Below, one piece after another: positions 28,643 to 38,323 of a stretch of 64,000 nt of DNA. A program made the position numbers and the translations under genes. A model generated the notes under the pieces. It was not told the origin of the DNA. It made no database searches and saw only the letters and a program-made list of their open reading frames with translations. Position 1 is the stretch's first letter, and each line of letters opens with the position of its first letter. The DNA lies in NCBI GenBank assembly GCA_001464195.1, contig LNEY01000010.1:1-64000 (forward strand), given 5' to 3'. This DNA comes from Burkholderiales bacterium Ga0077547. Lineage in GTDB: Bacteria > Pseudomonadota > Gammaproteobacteria > Burkholderiales > Burkholderiaceae_C.

Positions 28643-29956
28643 TCAGCGCTTCAGCCGCATTTCAGCGGCCTGAGCATGCGCTTGCAGCCCTTCGCCATAG
28701 GCCAATTCGGCCGCGACAACGCCGAGCTGCTGCGCACCCGCCTCGCTGACCTCGATCAGGCTGCTGCGCTTTTGGAAGTCGTAGACGCCCAACGGTGACG
28801 AGAAGCGCGCGGTGCCAGAAGTCGGCAACACATGGTTCGGTCCGGCGCAGTAGTCCCCCAGGCTTTCACTGGTGTAAGCACCGAGGAAGATCGCACCGGC
28901 GTGCTTGAGCAGCGGCTCCCAGCGGTGCGGATCGCGCGAACTCACTTCGAGGTGCTCGGGTGCGATGCGGTTGCTGATCTCGCAGGCCTCTTCCATGCTG
29001 CGCGTGTGGATCAGCGCGCCGCGGCCTTCGAGCGACGCGCGGATCACGTCGCGGCGCGGCATGGCGTCGATCAGCCGGTCGATCTCGGCTTGCACGCGTT
29101 CGATGTAGGCCGCGTCGGGGCACAGCAGGATGCTTTGCGCCAGTTCGTCGTGCTCGGCTTGGCTGAACAGGTCTATCGCGACCCAGTCGGCTGGCGTGCT
29201 GCCATCGGCCAGCACCAGGATTTCGCTCGGTCCGGCAATCATGTCGATGCCCACCTTGCCGAACACGCGCCGCTTGGCGCTGGCGACGTAGGCATTGCCC
29301 GGGCCTGTGATCTTGTCGACGGCGGGTACCGTGGCCGTGCCATAGGCGAGCGCGGCCACCGCCTGCGCGCCGCCGATCGTGAACACGCGGTCAGCGCCAG
29401 CGACGGCCGCGGCGGCCAGCACCAGCATGTTCTTCTCGCCTTTGGGTGTCGGCACCACCATCACGATTTCGCCGACCCCGGCCACCTTGGCCGGCAGCGC
29501 ATTCATCAGCACGCTCGACGGGTAAGCCGCCTTGCCGCCGGGCACATAGATGCCCACACGGTCCAGCGGCGTGACCTTCTGGCCGAGCAAGGTGCCATCG
29601 GCGTCGCGATACGTCCACGAGCGGCCGCACGCCTCGAGCTGGCGCTGGTGGTAGTCACGCACCCGATGGGCGGCAAACTCCAGCGCGCTGCGCTGCGCTG
29701 GGGTGATCGCATTCAGAGCCGCGCGCAACTCGGCGTGGCCGACTTCCAGCGAGGCCACTGAGGCGGCATCGAGGCCATCGAAGCGACGGGTGTACTCGAG
29801 CACTGCCGCATCGCCGCGCTGCTGCACGTCGGCCAGGATCGAGGCCACGCGCTCTTCGATCGCGCCATCGGTTTCGGCAGACCAGTGCAATACCCGCTCG
29901 AACTCGGCCGCGAAATCGGCGGCAGACGTGTCCAGGTGGCGGATGCGAACGGACAT
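28643..29956 (-). CDS. hisD: Histidinol dehydrogenase
   Basis: This 437-residue protein carries the HisD signature around [15 protein letters not shown] and the zinc and catalytic His residues in [10 protein letters not shown] and APEHLEV. It makes the last two oxidations to histidine. It starts 11 bases after hisG ends. Confidence 0.98.
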   Translation of the reverse strand: MSVRIRHLDTSAADFAAEFERVLHWSAETDGAIEERVASILADVQQRGDAAVLEYTRRFDGLDAASVASLEVGHAELRAALNAITPAQRSALEFAAHRVRDYHQRQLEACGRSWTYRDADGTLLGQKVTPLDRVGIYVPGGKAAYPSSVLMNALPAKVAGVGEIVMVVPTPKGEKNMLVLAAAAVAGADRVFTIGGAQAVAALAYGTATVPAVDKITGPGNAYVASAKRRVFGKVGIDMIAGPSEILVLADGSTPADWVAIDLFSQAEHDELAQSILLCPDAAYIERVQAEIDRLIDAMPRRDVIRASLEGRGALIHTRSMEEACEISNRIAPEHLEVSSRDPHRWEPLLKHAGAIFLGAYTSESLGDYCAGPNHVLPTSGTARFSSPLGVYDFQKRSSLIEVSEAGAQQLGVVAAELAYGEGLQAHAQAAEMRLKR

Positions 29957-29967
29957 GACGGGTCAGC

Positions 29968-30606
29968 TCAATCGGGGATCGCCGACGCAAATGCATCGAT
30001 GATCGCGCGGATCGGCTCGCGCTTGAGTTTCAGCGCGGCCTGGTTGACGACCAGTCGCGCCGAGATCTTCATGATCTCCTCGACCTCGACCAGGTGGTTG
30101 GCGCGCAAAGTGTTGCCGCTGGAGACCAGATCGACGATGGCATCGGCGAGCCCGGTCAGCGGCGCCAGCTCCATCGAGCCGTAGAGCTTGATCACATCGA
30201 CGTGCACACCCTTGTCGGAAAAATGCTGGCGCGCAGTCAGGGTGTACTTGGTCGCCACACGGATGCGCGAGCCCTGCTTCACCGCGTTGGCGTAGTCGAA
30301 ATCGGCGCGGGTGGCCACGCTCATGCGGCACTTGGCGATGCGCAGATCGAGCGGTTGGTACAGGCCTGAGCCACCGTGTTCGATCAGCGTGTCCTTGCCG
30401 GTGACACCCAGATCGGCACCGCCGTACTGCACGTAGGTCGGCACATCGCTGGCGCGCACCAGCACCACCCGCACGTCGGGACGGTTGGTGCCGATGATCA
30501 GCTTGCGCGACTGCTCCGGGTCTTCTGCGACCTCGATGCCGGCCGCCTTCAGCAACGGCAGCGTCTCTTCGAAGATGCGTCCTTTGGACAGCGCGAGGGT
30601 GATCAC
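29968..30606 (-). CDS. hisG: ATP phosphoribosyltransferase, short form
   Basis: The GTG at 30606 gives [19 protein letters not shown], the family N-terminus, and 212 residues. This is the short HisG, which lacks the C-terminal regulatory domain and normally needs HisZ. No hisZ is in this window. Motifs: [13 protein letters not shown], and the PRPP loop [13 protein letters not shown]-like [11 protein letters not shown]. It is the first committed step of histidine synthesis and starts 11 bases after the murA stop. Confidence 0.97.
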   Translation of the reverse strand: MITLALSKGRIFEETLPLLKAAGIEVAEDPEQSRKLIIGTNRPDVRVVLVRASDVPTYVQYGGADLGVTGKDTLIEHGGSGLYQPLDLRIAKCRMSVATRADFDYANAVKQGSRIRVATKYTLTARQHFSDKGVHVDVIKLYGSMELAPLTGLADAIVDLVSSGNTLRANHLVEVEEIMKISARLVVNQAALKLKREPIRAIIDAFASAIPD

Positions 30607-30616
30607 GTCGGGGCTT

Positions 30617-31960
<1,344 letters not shown>

Positions 31961-31991
31961 TCAACAGCCGCAGCACGTGCCGCGGCGACTT

Positions 31992-32261
31992 TCAGTGATG
32001 TTGCAGTGGGGCTTTGTCCGGGCTGACGGCCCACTCGGCCGGGGTCAGCGTCTTCATCGACAGGGCATGGATCTCGGCGCGCATCTTGTCGCCCAACGCC
32101 TGGTAGACCATTTGGTGGCGCTTGATCCGGCTCGCGCCTTCAAAGGCGGCGCAGACGATGGTGGCGAAGAAATGCTGGCCGTCGCCCTGCACTTCCAGAT
32201 GCTCGCAATTCAGGCCTTGCGCAATGAAGCGCTGCACGTCGTTGGGAGTCGGGTCAGACAT
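31992..32261 (-). CDS. BolA-family protein (IbaG-like)
   Basis: An 89-residue BolA domain with the motif DGQHFFATIVCAAFEGASRI and the invariant His in KRHQMVYQAL. Its place upstream of murA matches ibaG (yrbA) of E. coli. BolA proteins work with monothiol glutaredoxins in iron-sulfur handling. The start is ATG 32261; upstream sequence in the same frame is antisense-type noise from the ABC permease gene. Confidence 0.94.
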   Translation of the reverse strand: MSDPTPNDVQRFIAQGLNCEHLEVQGDGQHFFATIVCAAFEGASRIKRHQMVYQALGDKMRAEIHALSMKTLTPAEWAVSPDKAPLQHH

Positions 32262-32284
32262 CTGTGGATTATCGCTCAGGCAAC

Positions 32285-33076
32285 TCAGTACCGGATCTTG
32301 TAGCCGATGCGCAGCAGATGCAGACACAAGCCACACGCACCGATCAGGCCGGCGGCCCCCACACCCAGACTGAGCCATGGCGACACATCGCTGACCCCGA
32401 AAAAGCCGAACCGAAAGCCATCGACGATGTAGAAAAACGGGTTGAGGTGACTGGCCACCTGCCAGAGCGTCGGCAGGCTGGCGATCGAATAGAACACGCC
32501 GGAGAGAAACGTCATCGGCATGATGACGAAGTTCTGGAACGTGGCGATCTGGTCGAACTTCTCTGCCCACAGGCCGGCAATCAGACCCAGTGCCCCCATC
32601 AGCGCCGCTCCCAGCAGGACGAACACGGCGATCCACAGCGGCTGCGCCAGTTGCAGCGGCGCGAACCACATCGTCACGGCCAGCACCCCGACGCCAACAG
32701 CGACTCCGCGCACCACCGAGGCGCCGACGTAGGCCAGAAACCAGGCCCAGTGCGACAGCGGCGTGACCAGCAGAAAGACCAGGTTGCCGCTGATCTTGCT
32801 CTGGATCAGCGACGAGCTGCTGTTGGCAAACGCGTTCTGCAGCACGCTCATCATCACCAGACCGGGCACCAGGAAGCTGGTGTATCCGATGCCTTCGAAG
32901 GGCTGCACCTTGTCGCCCAACGCATGCCCGAAGATCACCAAGTACAGCACTGCGGTGAGCACCGGCGCGGCCACCGTCTGAAAGCTGACTTTCCAGAAGC
33001 GCAGGACTTCCTTGTAGAAAAGAGTGCGCGCTCCCGACAGCGGGTGCATCGCCGGCACATCGACCCCAGGCGTCAT
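32285..33076 (-). CDS. ABC-2 type transporter permease
   Basis: A 263-residue membrane protein starting at ATG 33076, whose ATGA overlaps the ATPase stop. Six hydrophobic segments are visible: from VAAPVLTAVLYLVIFG, through NLVFLLVTPLSHWAWFLAYV, to LGVGAAGLIGACGLCLHLL. The ABC-2 motif region MPMTFLSGVFYSIASLP sits in the middle. It pairs with the ATPase as an exporter. This pair is often found beside bolA and the mla genes in betaproteobacteria; the substrate is unknown. Confidence 0.94.
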   Translation of the reverse strand: MTPGVDVPAMHPLSGARTLFYKEVLRFWKVSFQTVAAPVLTAVLYLVIFGHALGDKVQPFEGIGYTSFLVPGLVMMSVLQNAFANSSSSLIQSKISGNLVFLLVTPLSHWAWFLAYVGASVVRGVAVGVGVLAVTMWFAPLQLAQPLWIAVFVLLGAALMGALGLIAGLWAEKFDQIATFQNFVIMPMTFLSGVFYSIASLPTLWQVASHLNPFFYIVDGFRFGFFGVSDVSPWLSLGVGAAGLIGACGLCLHLLRIGYKIRY

Positions 33077-34056
33077 GCAGACCCCTGCATCGCTGGCAGC
33101 GGCAGTCCTTGCGCAGGCTCGCCATGCATGATTTCGAGGAACACGTCTTCGAGGTCGGCGCGGCCAATCTCCAGGTCCTCCGGTTGGCCACCGGCCGCGC
33201 GCAGGTTCGCCAGCACCGATTCGACCTCGGCCGCGTTGCGGGTCTTGATCTGCACGATGCGGCCCGTGACCCGGGCGTTGGCCCGCAACACGTCGGGCAG
33301 GGGGGTGTCGAGCTTGAAGCGCAGCATCGTGCTGGCGCGACCCGCCAGCAACGCGGAGGTGCGGTCGAGCGCCACCACCCGGCCCTGCTTCAGCATCGCG
33401 AGTCGACCGCACAGCGCTTCGGCTTCTTCCAGATAGTGGGTGGTCAACAGCACGGTGTGGCCTTCCTTGTTCAGCCGCGCAACGAACTGCCACAGCGTCT
33501 GGCGCAACTCCACATCGACCCCCGCCGTGGGCTCGTCGAGCACGATCACCGGAGGGCGATGTACCAACGCCTGCGCGACCAGCACGCGCCGCTTCATGCC
33601 GCCGGAGAGTTGTCGGGTGTTCGCATCGGCCTTGTCGGCGAGACCCAGGTTCTCCAGCAACTCATCGATCCAGGCGTCATTGGCACGGGCATCGCTGCGC
33701 GCACCGAAATACCCGCTTTGAATCCGCAACGTCTCGCGCACGGTGAAGAACGGGTCGAACACCAGCTCCTGCGGCACGATGCCGAGACTTCGGCGAGCGG
33801 CGGCGTAGTCGGTGATTACATCGTGGCCATGCACCAGCACCTGACCGGAGCTCGCTCTGGACAGCCCAGCGAGGATGCTGATCAGCGTGGTCTTGCCGGC
33901 ACCATTGGGCCCCAAGAGACCAAAGAATTCGCCGGGCTCGATGTCGAAGGAGACCCCGTCCAGCGCCTGCACACTGCCCCGAGAGCCGCTGTAGCGCTTG
34001 CTGACACTGCGAAACGAGACGGCGGCGTGGGCTGCGCCCGTGTGAGAAACATGCAT
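33073..34056 (-). CDS. ABC transporter ATP-binding protein
   Basis: A 327-residue ATPase of the DrrA/NodI type: Walker A GPNGAGKTTL at about residues 50-59, Q-loop VPQELVFDP, signature LSGGMKRRVLVAQALVHRP, Walker B VIVLDEPTAGVD and switch His in LLTTHYLEEAE. The C-terminal ~100 residues are an extra domain common to this class. It powers the permease that follows. It is divergent from the PhaD-like TetR gene. Confidence 0.95.
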   Translation of the reverse strand: MHVSHTGAAHAAVSFRSVSKRYSGSRGSVQALDGVSFDIEPGEFFGLLGPNGAGKTTLISILAGLSRASSGQVLVHGHDVITDYAAARRSLGIVPQELVFDPFFTVRETLRIQSGYFGARSDARANDAWIDELLENLGLADKADANTRQLSGGMKRRVLVAQALVHRPPVIVLDEPTAGVDVELRQTLWQFVARLNKEGHTVLLTTHYLEEAEALCGRLAMLKQGRVVALDRTSALLAGRASTMLRFKLDTPLPDVLRANARVTGRIVQIKTRNAAEVESVLANLRAAGGQPEDLEIGRADLEDVFLEIMHGEPAQGLPLPAMQGSA

Positions 34057-34101
34057 GGAGCCACAGATTGTAGGCAGTGTGCTGCTTCAGGGCAGATGCC
34101 G

Positions 34102-34130
34102 TTGGACACGTGCTCACTTGGTGCTACCTT
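34102..34130 (+). promoter_or_regulatory. Possible promoter of the PhaD-like regulator gene
   Basis: TTGGAC (34102-34107), a 17-base spacer and TACCTT (34125-34130). The -35 is fair (four of six) and the -10 is weak (three of six). It lies in the gap between the divergent ABC ATPase gene and the TetR gene. Confidence 0.3.
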
Positions 34131-34163
34131 GATCGACATTTCGACTGCAGTGAGAGCAGAGCC

Positions 34164-34892
34164 ATGGCGACTCCCGTCAAGAAGACACGCCGCACCGCCG
34201 AGCGCATCCTCGACGTCACGCTGGAGCTGTTCAACCGATTCGGCGAGCCCAATGTGTCGACGACACTGATCTCTGCCGAGCTGAACATCAGCACCGGCAA
34301 TCTGTACTACCACTACCCAGCCAAGGATCAGCTGGTCGATCGGCTGTTCGATCGCTACGAGGCGGCGCTCGGCGCCTTGCTGAAGGCGGCCGACGATGTG
34401 CACGATGTCGAGGACGCGTGGCTGTTCTTCCACATGCTGTTCGAACTGATCTGGCAGTACCGCTTCCTGTACCGCGACCTGAACGACCTGCTCAGCAAGA
34501 ACCGGCGGATCGAAACCCATTTCCAGTACGTGCTGAAGGAAAAGACCCAGGCGGTGCAGCGGGTGCTGGCAGGCCTCGGCCGAGGCAACGCGGTGCGCCT
34601 GACCGCCCCCGAAGCCGAATCAGTCGCGACCGCGATGGTGGTGGTGTCGACTTACTGGCTGAGCTACGAGTATGTGCGCGACCCGCGACATGCGCTGGAG
34701 CCCGAGAACGCCGGCGCGGCCTTGCTGCGCGGGGCATCCCACGTACTGAGTCTGCTGGCGCCCTATTTCGAACCGGCGCAGAAACAGCACCTGCTCGGGC
34801 TGGCGCAGGCCTATTCAAAAGTGCCCGCAAGTCCTGCAGCACACGCCCGCCCAGCGGCGTCCACACTGGCCAGCAGCCGCATGACCCCGTAG
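34164..34892 (+). CDS. TetR-family regulator, PhaD-like
   Basis: ATG 34164 starts the 242-residue protein. The N-terminal domain (TAERILDVTLELFNRFGEPN, then ISTGNLYYHYPAKDQLVDRL) closely resembles PhaD of pseudomonads from memory of that family, as does the following FHMLFELIWQYRFLYRDL segment. PhaD activates medium-chain polyhydroxyalkanoate genes. The next gene encodes a PHA-system protein, which fits. The Ala/Pro-rich C-terminal tail is probably disordered. Confidence 0.85.
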   Translation: MATPVKKTRRTAERILDVTLELFNRFGEPNVSTTLISAELNISTGNLYYHYPAKDQLVDRLFDRYEAALGALLKAADDVHDVEDAWLFFHMLFELIWQYRFLYRDLNDLLSKNRRIETHFQYVLKEKTQAVQRVLAGLGRGNAVRLTAPEAESVATAMVVVSTYWLSYEYVRDPRHALEPENAGAALLRGASHVLSLLAPYFEPAQKQHLLGLAQAYSKVPASPAAHARPAASTLASSRMTP

Positions 34893-34909
34893 GCAGGCGA
34901 CCGACGCGC

Positions 34910-35251
34910 CTACGCGAGGCTGCCTTTCGATACCTCTGAAGCGCCGCCAGACGCGGCTGCGGCCTTCGCGATCGCCGCATCGAGGTTCTTCTCGATCTCG
35001 CCGCGGATGCGATCGCTGAACCCTGACAGCAGGAAACCCAGGCTCACGGTCAGCGTGAATCTGTCGACAGTGGCGATCAGCTCGCCAGTCACGCCGGTGC
35101 GCTCGAATGTCACCCGCTCGCAGTCGTCCTCGGCCCGGATGCAGCAGTCCATCTCATGCTGACGTCTCGCATGGTGAGCCCAGTGCTGGGCCAACTGGCG
35201 GGCGCCGTCGATGCCGAGAGAGTGATCGCGTTGGATAGTGAAGTCGGACAT
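34910..35251 (-). CDS. Polyhydroxyalkanoic acid system family protein
   Basis: This 113-residue protein resembles the small PHA granule-region family (starts DFTIQRDHSLGIDGARQLAQHW-like, shown here only in part). It has a conserved TVSLGFLLSGFSDRIRGEIE segment and a helical, Ala-rich C-terminus. The family was named from its position in PHA gene regions; the molecular role is unclear. It is convergent with the PhaD-like regulator, 17 bases away. No PHA synthase is in this window. Confidence 0.8.
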   Translation of the reverse strand: MSDFTIQRDHSLGIDGARQLAQHWAHHARRQHEMDCCIRAEDDCERVTFERTGVTGELIATVDRFTLTVSLGFLLSGFSDRIRGEIEKNLDAAIAKAAAASGGASEVSKGSLA

Positions 35252-35292
35252 GGCGCAGTGTCTGAAAAGGTAAATGGCGAACGTGATCGTGC

Positions 35293-36369
35293 TCAGGGCA
35301 ACCGTGCATCTCTTTGCAAGGTCCGCCGACGCTCATCCATCGGCAAGGCAGCCAGCCGCCGAACTTCGGCGTAGAAGCGCGGGAGATCGCCGCCCTGCTC
35401 GGAGAGCAGCTGTTCGAACTGCGGAACCAGATCGGTGTAGGCCGCCAGCACGCCGAACGACGCATTGTTGACCTGAGCGAACCAGCCGTCATAGCCGGTG
35501 TATCCCTGCCACGGACCGGCCTTCAGCGCCGCGTGCTCAGCGCGCATTTCCGACAGCAGCTCGGCCTTGCCGCGCCGCTTGTCGTCGTCCGGCGCCGCAC
35601 TCCGATACAGCGCACTCAGGCGCTCGCGATAGCGGACCGTCAAGGCGCGGAAGTCGGCACGGCGCGATGCGTGCAGCGCCATCGCATCTCGTGCTGCGGG
35701 GCTGCCGCGCTCGGCGAGCCAACGGGCCGTGCCCAACCGCTCCACCGTGGTTGCGAACGACTCGTTGAAAACGGTGTCGTCCGGCGCAAAGGCCACCTGG
35801 TGCGCGAGTTCGTGGAAGATCAGCCGCGCCAGTTCGCCTTCAGGCCACTGGATGAAGGTATTCAGCAAGGGGTCGGCGAAGTAGCGCCCGGGGAGCTTGC
35901 CGAGCGTCGAGTACGCGGGCACGGGGTAGACACCGGCGTCAACGCCGCTCGCGCGCAACTGCGCGGCATAGGACTCCGCCTGGTCCCGATCGTAGTAGCC
36001 ACGGTAGGCCACGCAGCCGACGACCGGGAAGCACCAGGTTTGCAACGTCAGGCTCAGCTCGGGCGCGGCGGCCACATTCCACACCGCTGCACTGCGTTGC
36101 AAGTCCGCGTAGCGCCGGTAGCTGGCGTTGTCGGGCAGCTTCAGCGACTCCACCGCGTAGTCGCGGAGACGCTGCGACAGCACCAATCGCCGCTTCAGCG
36201 TGTCGGGCGTGGCCGGATCGGTCAGCACCTCCGGAACCGGCCGTGCGGCATTCAGCAGCTTCAGGTGGCCACCGACCGACTGCGCGTAATAGCCGAGGCT
36301 GCTGCAACCGGTGGTCAGACCCAGCAACAGACCGGCGGCAACGGTGGCACGAAGGGTCCGAAGGCTCAT
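35293..36369 (-). CDS. Putative aminopeptidase lipoprotein (COG4324 type)
   Basis: ATG 36369 is preferred over 36387 because it gives a standard lipoprotein signal (SLRTLRATVAAGLLLGLTTGC, lipobox LTTGC). The 358-residue protein has a zinc-protease motif HELAHQ near residue 178, followed by FNESFATTVE, which supplies a downstream Glu ligand. This matches the predicted aminopeptidase family COG4324. It is probably outer-membrane or periplasmic. The substrate is unknown. Confidence 0.87.
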   Translation of the reverse strand: MSLRTLRATVAAGLLLGLTTGCSSLGYYAQSVGGHLKLLNAARPVPEVLTDPATPDTLKRRLVLSQRLRDYAVESLKLPDNASYRRYADLQRSAAVWNVAAAPELSLTLQTWCFPVVGCVAYRGYYDRDQAESYAAQLRASGVDAGVYPVPAYSTLGKLPGRYFADPLLNTFIQWPEGELARLIFHELAHQVAFAPDDTVFNESFATTVERLGTARWLAERGSPAARDAMALHASRRADFRALTVRYRERLSALYRSAAPDDDKRRGKAELLSEMRAEHAALKAGPWQGYTGYDGWFAQVNNASFGVLAAYTDLVPQFEQLLSEQGGDLPRFYAEVRRLAALPMDERRRTLQRDARLP

Positions 36370-36455
36370 GTCGATCGATGATTGCACAGCCCTCGGGCCA
36401 CCAGGTAAACCGATGGCTTCGCTAAACTGGTTCTCCGACTACTCACCGACTCGCC

Positions 36456-37652
36456 ATGCGCCTGATCGAGTCCATCGTCACCGACGCGCCTGCCATGGCC
36501 ACGCTGCGGCGCGATCTGCATGCCCATCCGGAGCTGTGCTTTGAAGAGCGACGCACCTCGGACGTGATCGCGCAGCAGCTCACCGAATGGGGCATCCCGA
36601 TCCATCGCGGGCTGGGCACGACCGGCATCGTTGCGATCCTGAAGAACGGTACCTCGGACCGCGCGGTCGGCCTGCGGGCCGACATGGATGCGCTGCCGAT
36701 GACCGAGCGCAATCAGTTCGCGCACGCCAGCCGCCACGCCGGCAGGATGCACGCCTGTGGCCACGATGGCCACACCACGATGCTGCTGGCTGCCGCCAAG
36801 CACCTGGCCCGGCACCGAAACTACGACGGCACGGTGTACCTGCTGTTCCAGCCGGCCGAAGAGGGCGGCGGTGGCGCTCGCGAGATGATCGCCGACGGCT
36901 TGTTCGAGAAGTTTCCGATGGAGGCCATTTTCGGCGTACACAACTGGCCCGGCATCCCCTACGGCCAGTTCGCCATCAAGAACGGGCCGTGCTTTGCCAG
37001 CAGCAACGAATTCCGCATCACGATCCGCGGCAAGGGTTCGCACGCGGCCATGCCCAATCTGGGGCTGGACCCGGTGCCCGTGGCCTGCCAGCTGGTGCAG
37101 GCCTTCCAGACCATCATCACCCGCAACAAGCGGCCAGCGGATGCCGGCGTGATTTCGGTGACGATGATCCACGCCGGCGAAGCCACCAATGTGGTGCCCG
37201 ACACCTGCAAGATCCAAGGCACGGTGCGTACCTTCACGCTGGAGGTACTGGATTTGATCGAGCAGCGGATGCGGGAGATTTCGCAGCACACCTGCGCGGC
37301 CTTCGGCGTCGCCTGCGAATTCGAGTTCAGCCGCAACTACCCACCGACGATCAACCACTCCCATGAGACCGCGTTCGCGCGTCGCGTGATGACTGATCTG
37401 GTGGGCGCCGAGAGCGTGCTGGAGTTCGAACCGACGATGGGTGCAGAGGACTTCGCGTACTACCTGCAAGCCATCCCGGGCGCGTATTTCGTGATCGGCA
37501 ACGGCGACGGTGACCATCGGTCGTCAGGCCACGGCCTCGGCCCCTGCATGCTGCACAACCCGAGCTACGACTTCAACGACGCGCTGATTCCACTGGGTGC
37601 ATCGCTCTGGGTGCGCATGGCCGAGGAGTGGCTGGCGCAGCCGCGCCGCTGA
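36456..37652 (+). CDS. M20-family amidohydrolase (hippurate hydrolase-like)
   Basis: A 398-residue M20 metallopeptidase. Metal ligands and catalytic residues are in LRADMDALP, MHACGHDGHTTML, PAEEGGGGAREMI and the later FGVHNWPG and GAEDFAYYL. The dimerisation domain lies between about residues 185 and 300. Relatives hydrolyse N-acyl amino acids, hippurate or indole-3-acetyl amides; the exact substrate cannot be read. It is divergent from the aminopeptidase gene. Confidence 0.93.
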   Translation: MRLIESIVTDAPAMATLRRDLHAHPELCFEERRTSDVIAQQLTEWGIPIHRGLGTTGIVAILKNGTSDRAVGLRADMDALPMTERNQFAHASRHAGRMHACGHDGHTTMLLAAAKHLARHRNYDGTVYLLFQPAEEGGGGAREMIADGLFEKFPMEAIFGVHNWPGIPYGQFAIKNGPCFASSNEFRITIRGKGSHAAMPNLGLDPVPVACQLVQAFQTIITRNKRPADAGVISVTMIHAGEATNVVPDTCKIQGTVRTFTLEVLDLIEQRMREISQHTCAAFGVACEFEFSRNYPPTINHSHETAFARRVMTDLVGAESVLEFEPTMGAEDFAYYLQAIPGAYFVIGNGDGDHRSSGHGLGPCMLHNPSYDFNDALIPLGASLWVRMAEEWLAQPRR

Positions 37653-37675
37653 TCCGCGCGGCCTCCGCCGCGGCT

Positions 37676-38323
37676 TCAGTCCATCAGTCCGAGTCCACGC
37701 AATTCACCCGCCAGTGCCTCGGGCCCGGTGAACAAGCTCGCCTGCCAGCCGCGGCGCCGCGCGGCCTCGATGTTTTCCGGGTGATCATCGATGAAGAGCG
37801 TCGCCGCCGGATCGAGCCCGCAACGCTGCTCCGCCAGGGCATAGATCGTCGCCTCGGGCTTGACGAGATGCACATGCGACGAAAAGATCCCACCGACGAA
37901 CAGCGCCAGAAAGGCATGCTGGCGTTGCAGGTGGTCGACCAGCGGAGCCGGCATGTTGGACAGGAAATGCACGCGGTGACCCCGCTGCTGCAGGGCCTGC
38001 AGCAAACGCACACTGCCCTCGATCGGCTGCAATTCACCGGGCACGGCATCGACCACGGAACGCACTTCGGCCTCTGGCCATACCAGGCGTTGCGAGATGC
38101 CCGTCACGACGGCTTCCAAGCCCAGCGTGCCACGATCGAAGGCGACCCACTCGCCGTCGGGTCGAGCAAAAAACTCGTGCTTCCAGTGCTGCGCGCTGTG
38201 CTCGGCGCTGATGCGATGCGGCAATGTGCGCGCGATCAATGCGGCCGGATCCCAGCGGAACAGCACGCCGCCGAAGTCCCAGACGATGGTGCCGGGCCGA
38301 GGCCGATTCAAGCCCGGTGTCAT
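37676..38323 (-). CDS. HAD-family hydrolase (YihX-like)
   Basis: ATG 38323 overlaps the pgi stop (ATGA), fixing the start and a length of 215 residues. HAD motif I is VWDFGGVLFRWDP: the usual first Asp is present and the +2 residue is Gly, as in the YihX/haloacid dehalogenase subgroup. Motif II is HFLSNM, the motif III Lys is in VKPEATIY and motif IV is LFIDDHPENIE. It is probably a small sugar-phosphate phosphatase, by analogy with YihX (glucose-1-phosphatase). It sits in the pgi-tal transcription unit. Confidence 0.9.
   Translation of the reverse strand: MTPGLNRPRPGTIVWDFGGVLFRWDPAALIARTLPHRISAEHSAQHWKHEFFARPDGEWVAFDRGTLGLEAVVTGISQRLVWPEAEVRSVVDAVPGELQPIEGSVRLLQALQQRGHRVHFLSNMPAPLVDHLQRQHAFLALFVGGIFSSHVHLVKPEATIYALAEQRCGLDPAATLFIDDHPENIEAARRRGWQASLFTGPEALAGELRGLGLMD

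Noticed and set aside
32262-33191. An apparent N-terminal extension of BolA by over 300 residues
   Set aside because: It is an out-of-frame reading of the ABC permease gene. BolA starts properly at ATG 32261 with a normal 89-residue length.
37657-37672. CGCGGC-CTCC-GCCGCG hairpin between the M20 and HAD genes as a bidirectional terminator
   Set aside because: The stem is perfect but short, with no T-tract on either strand, and GC-rich sequence gives such stems by chance.
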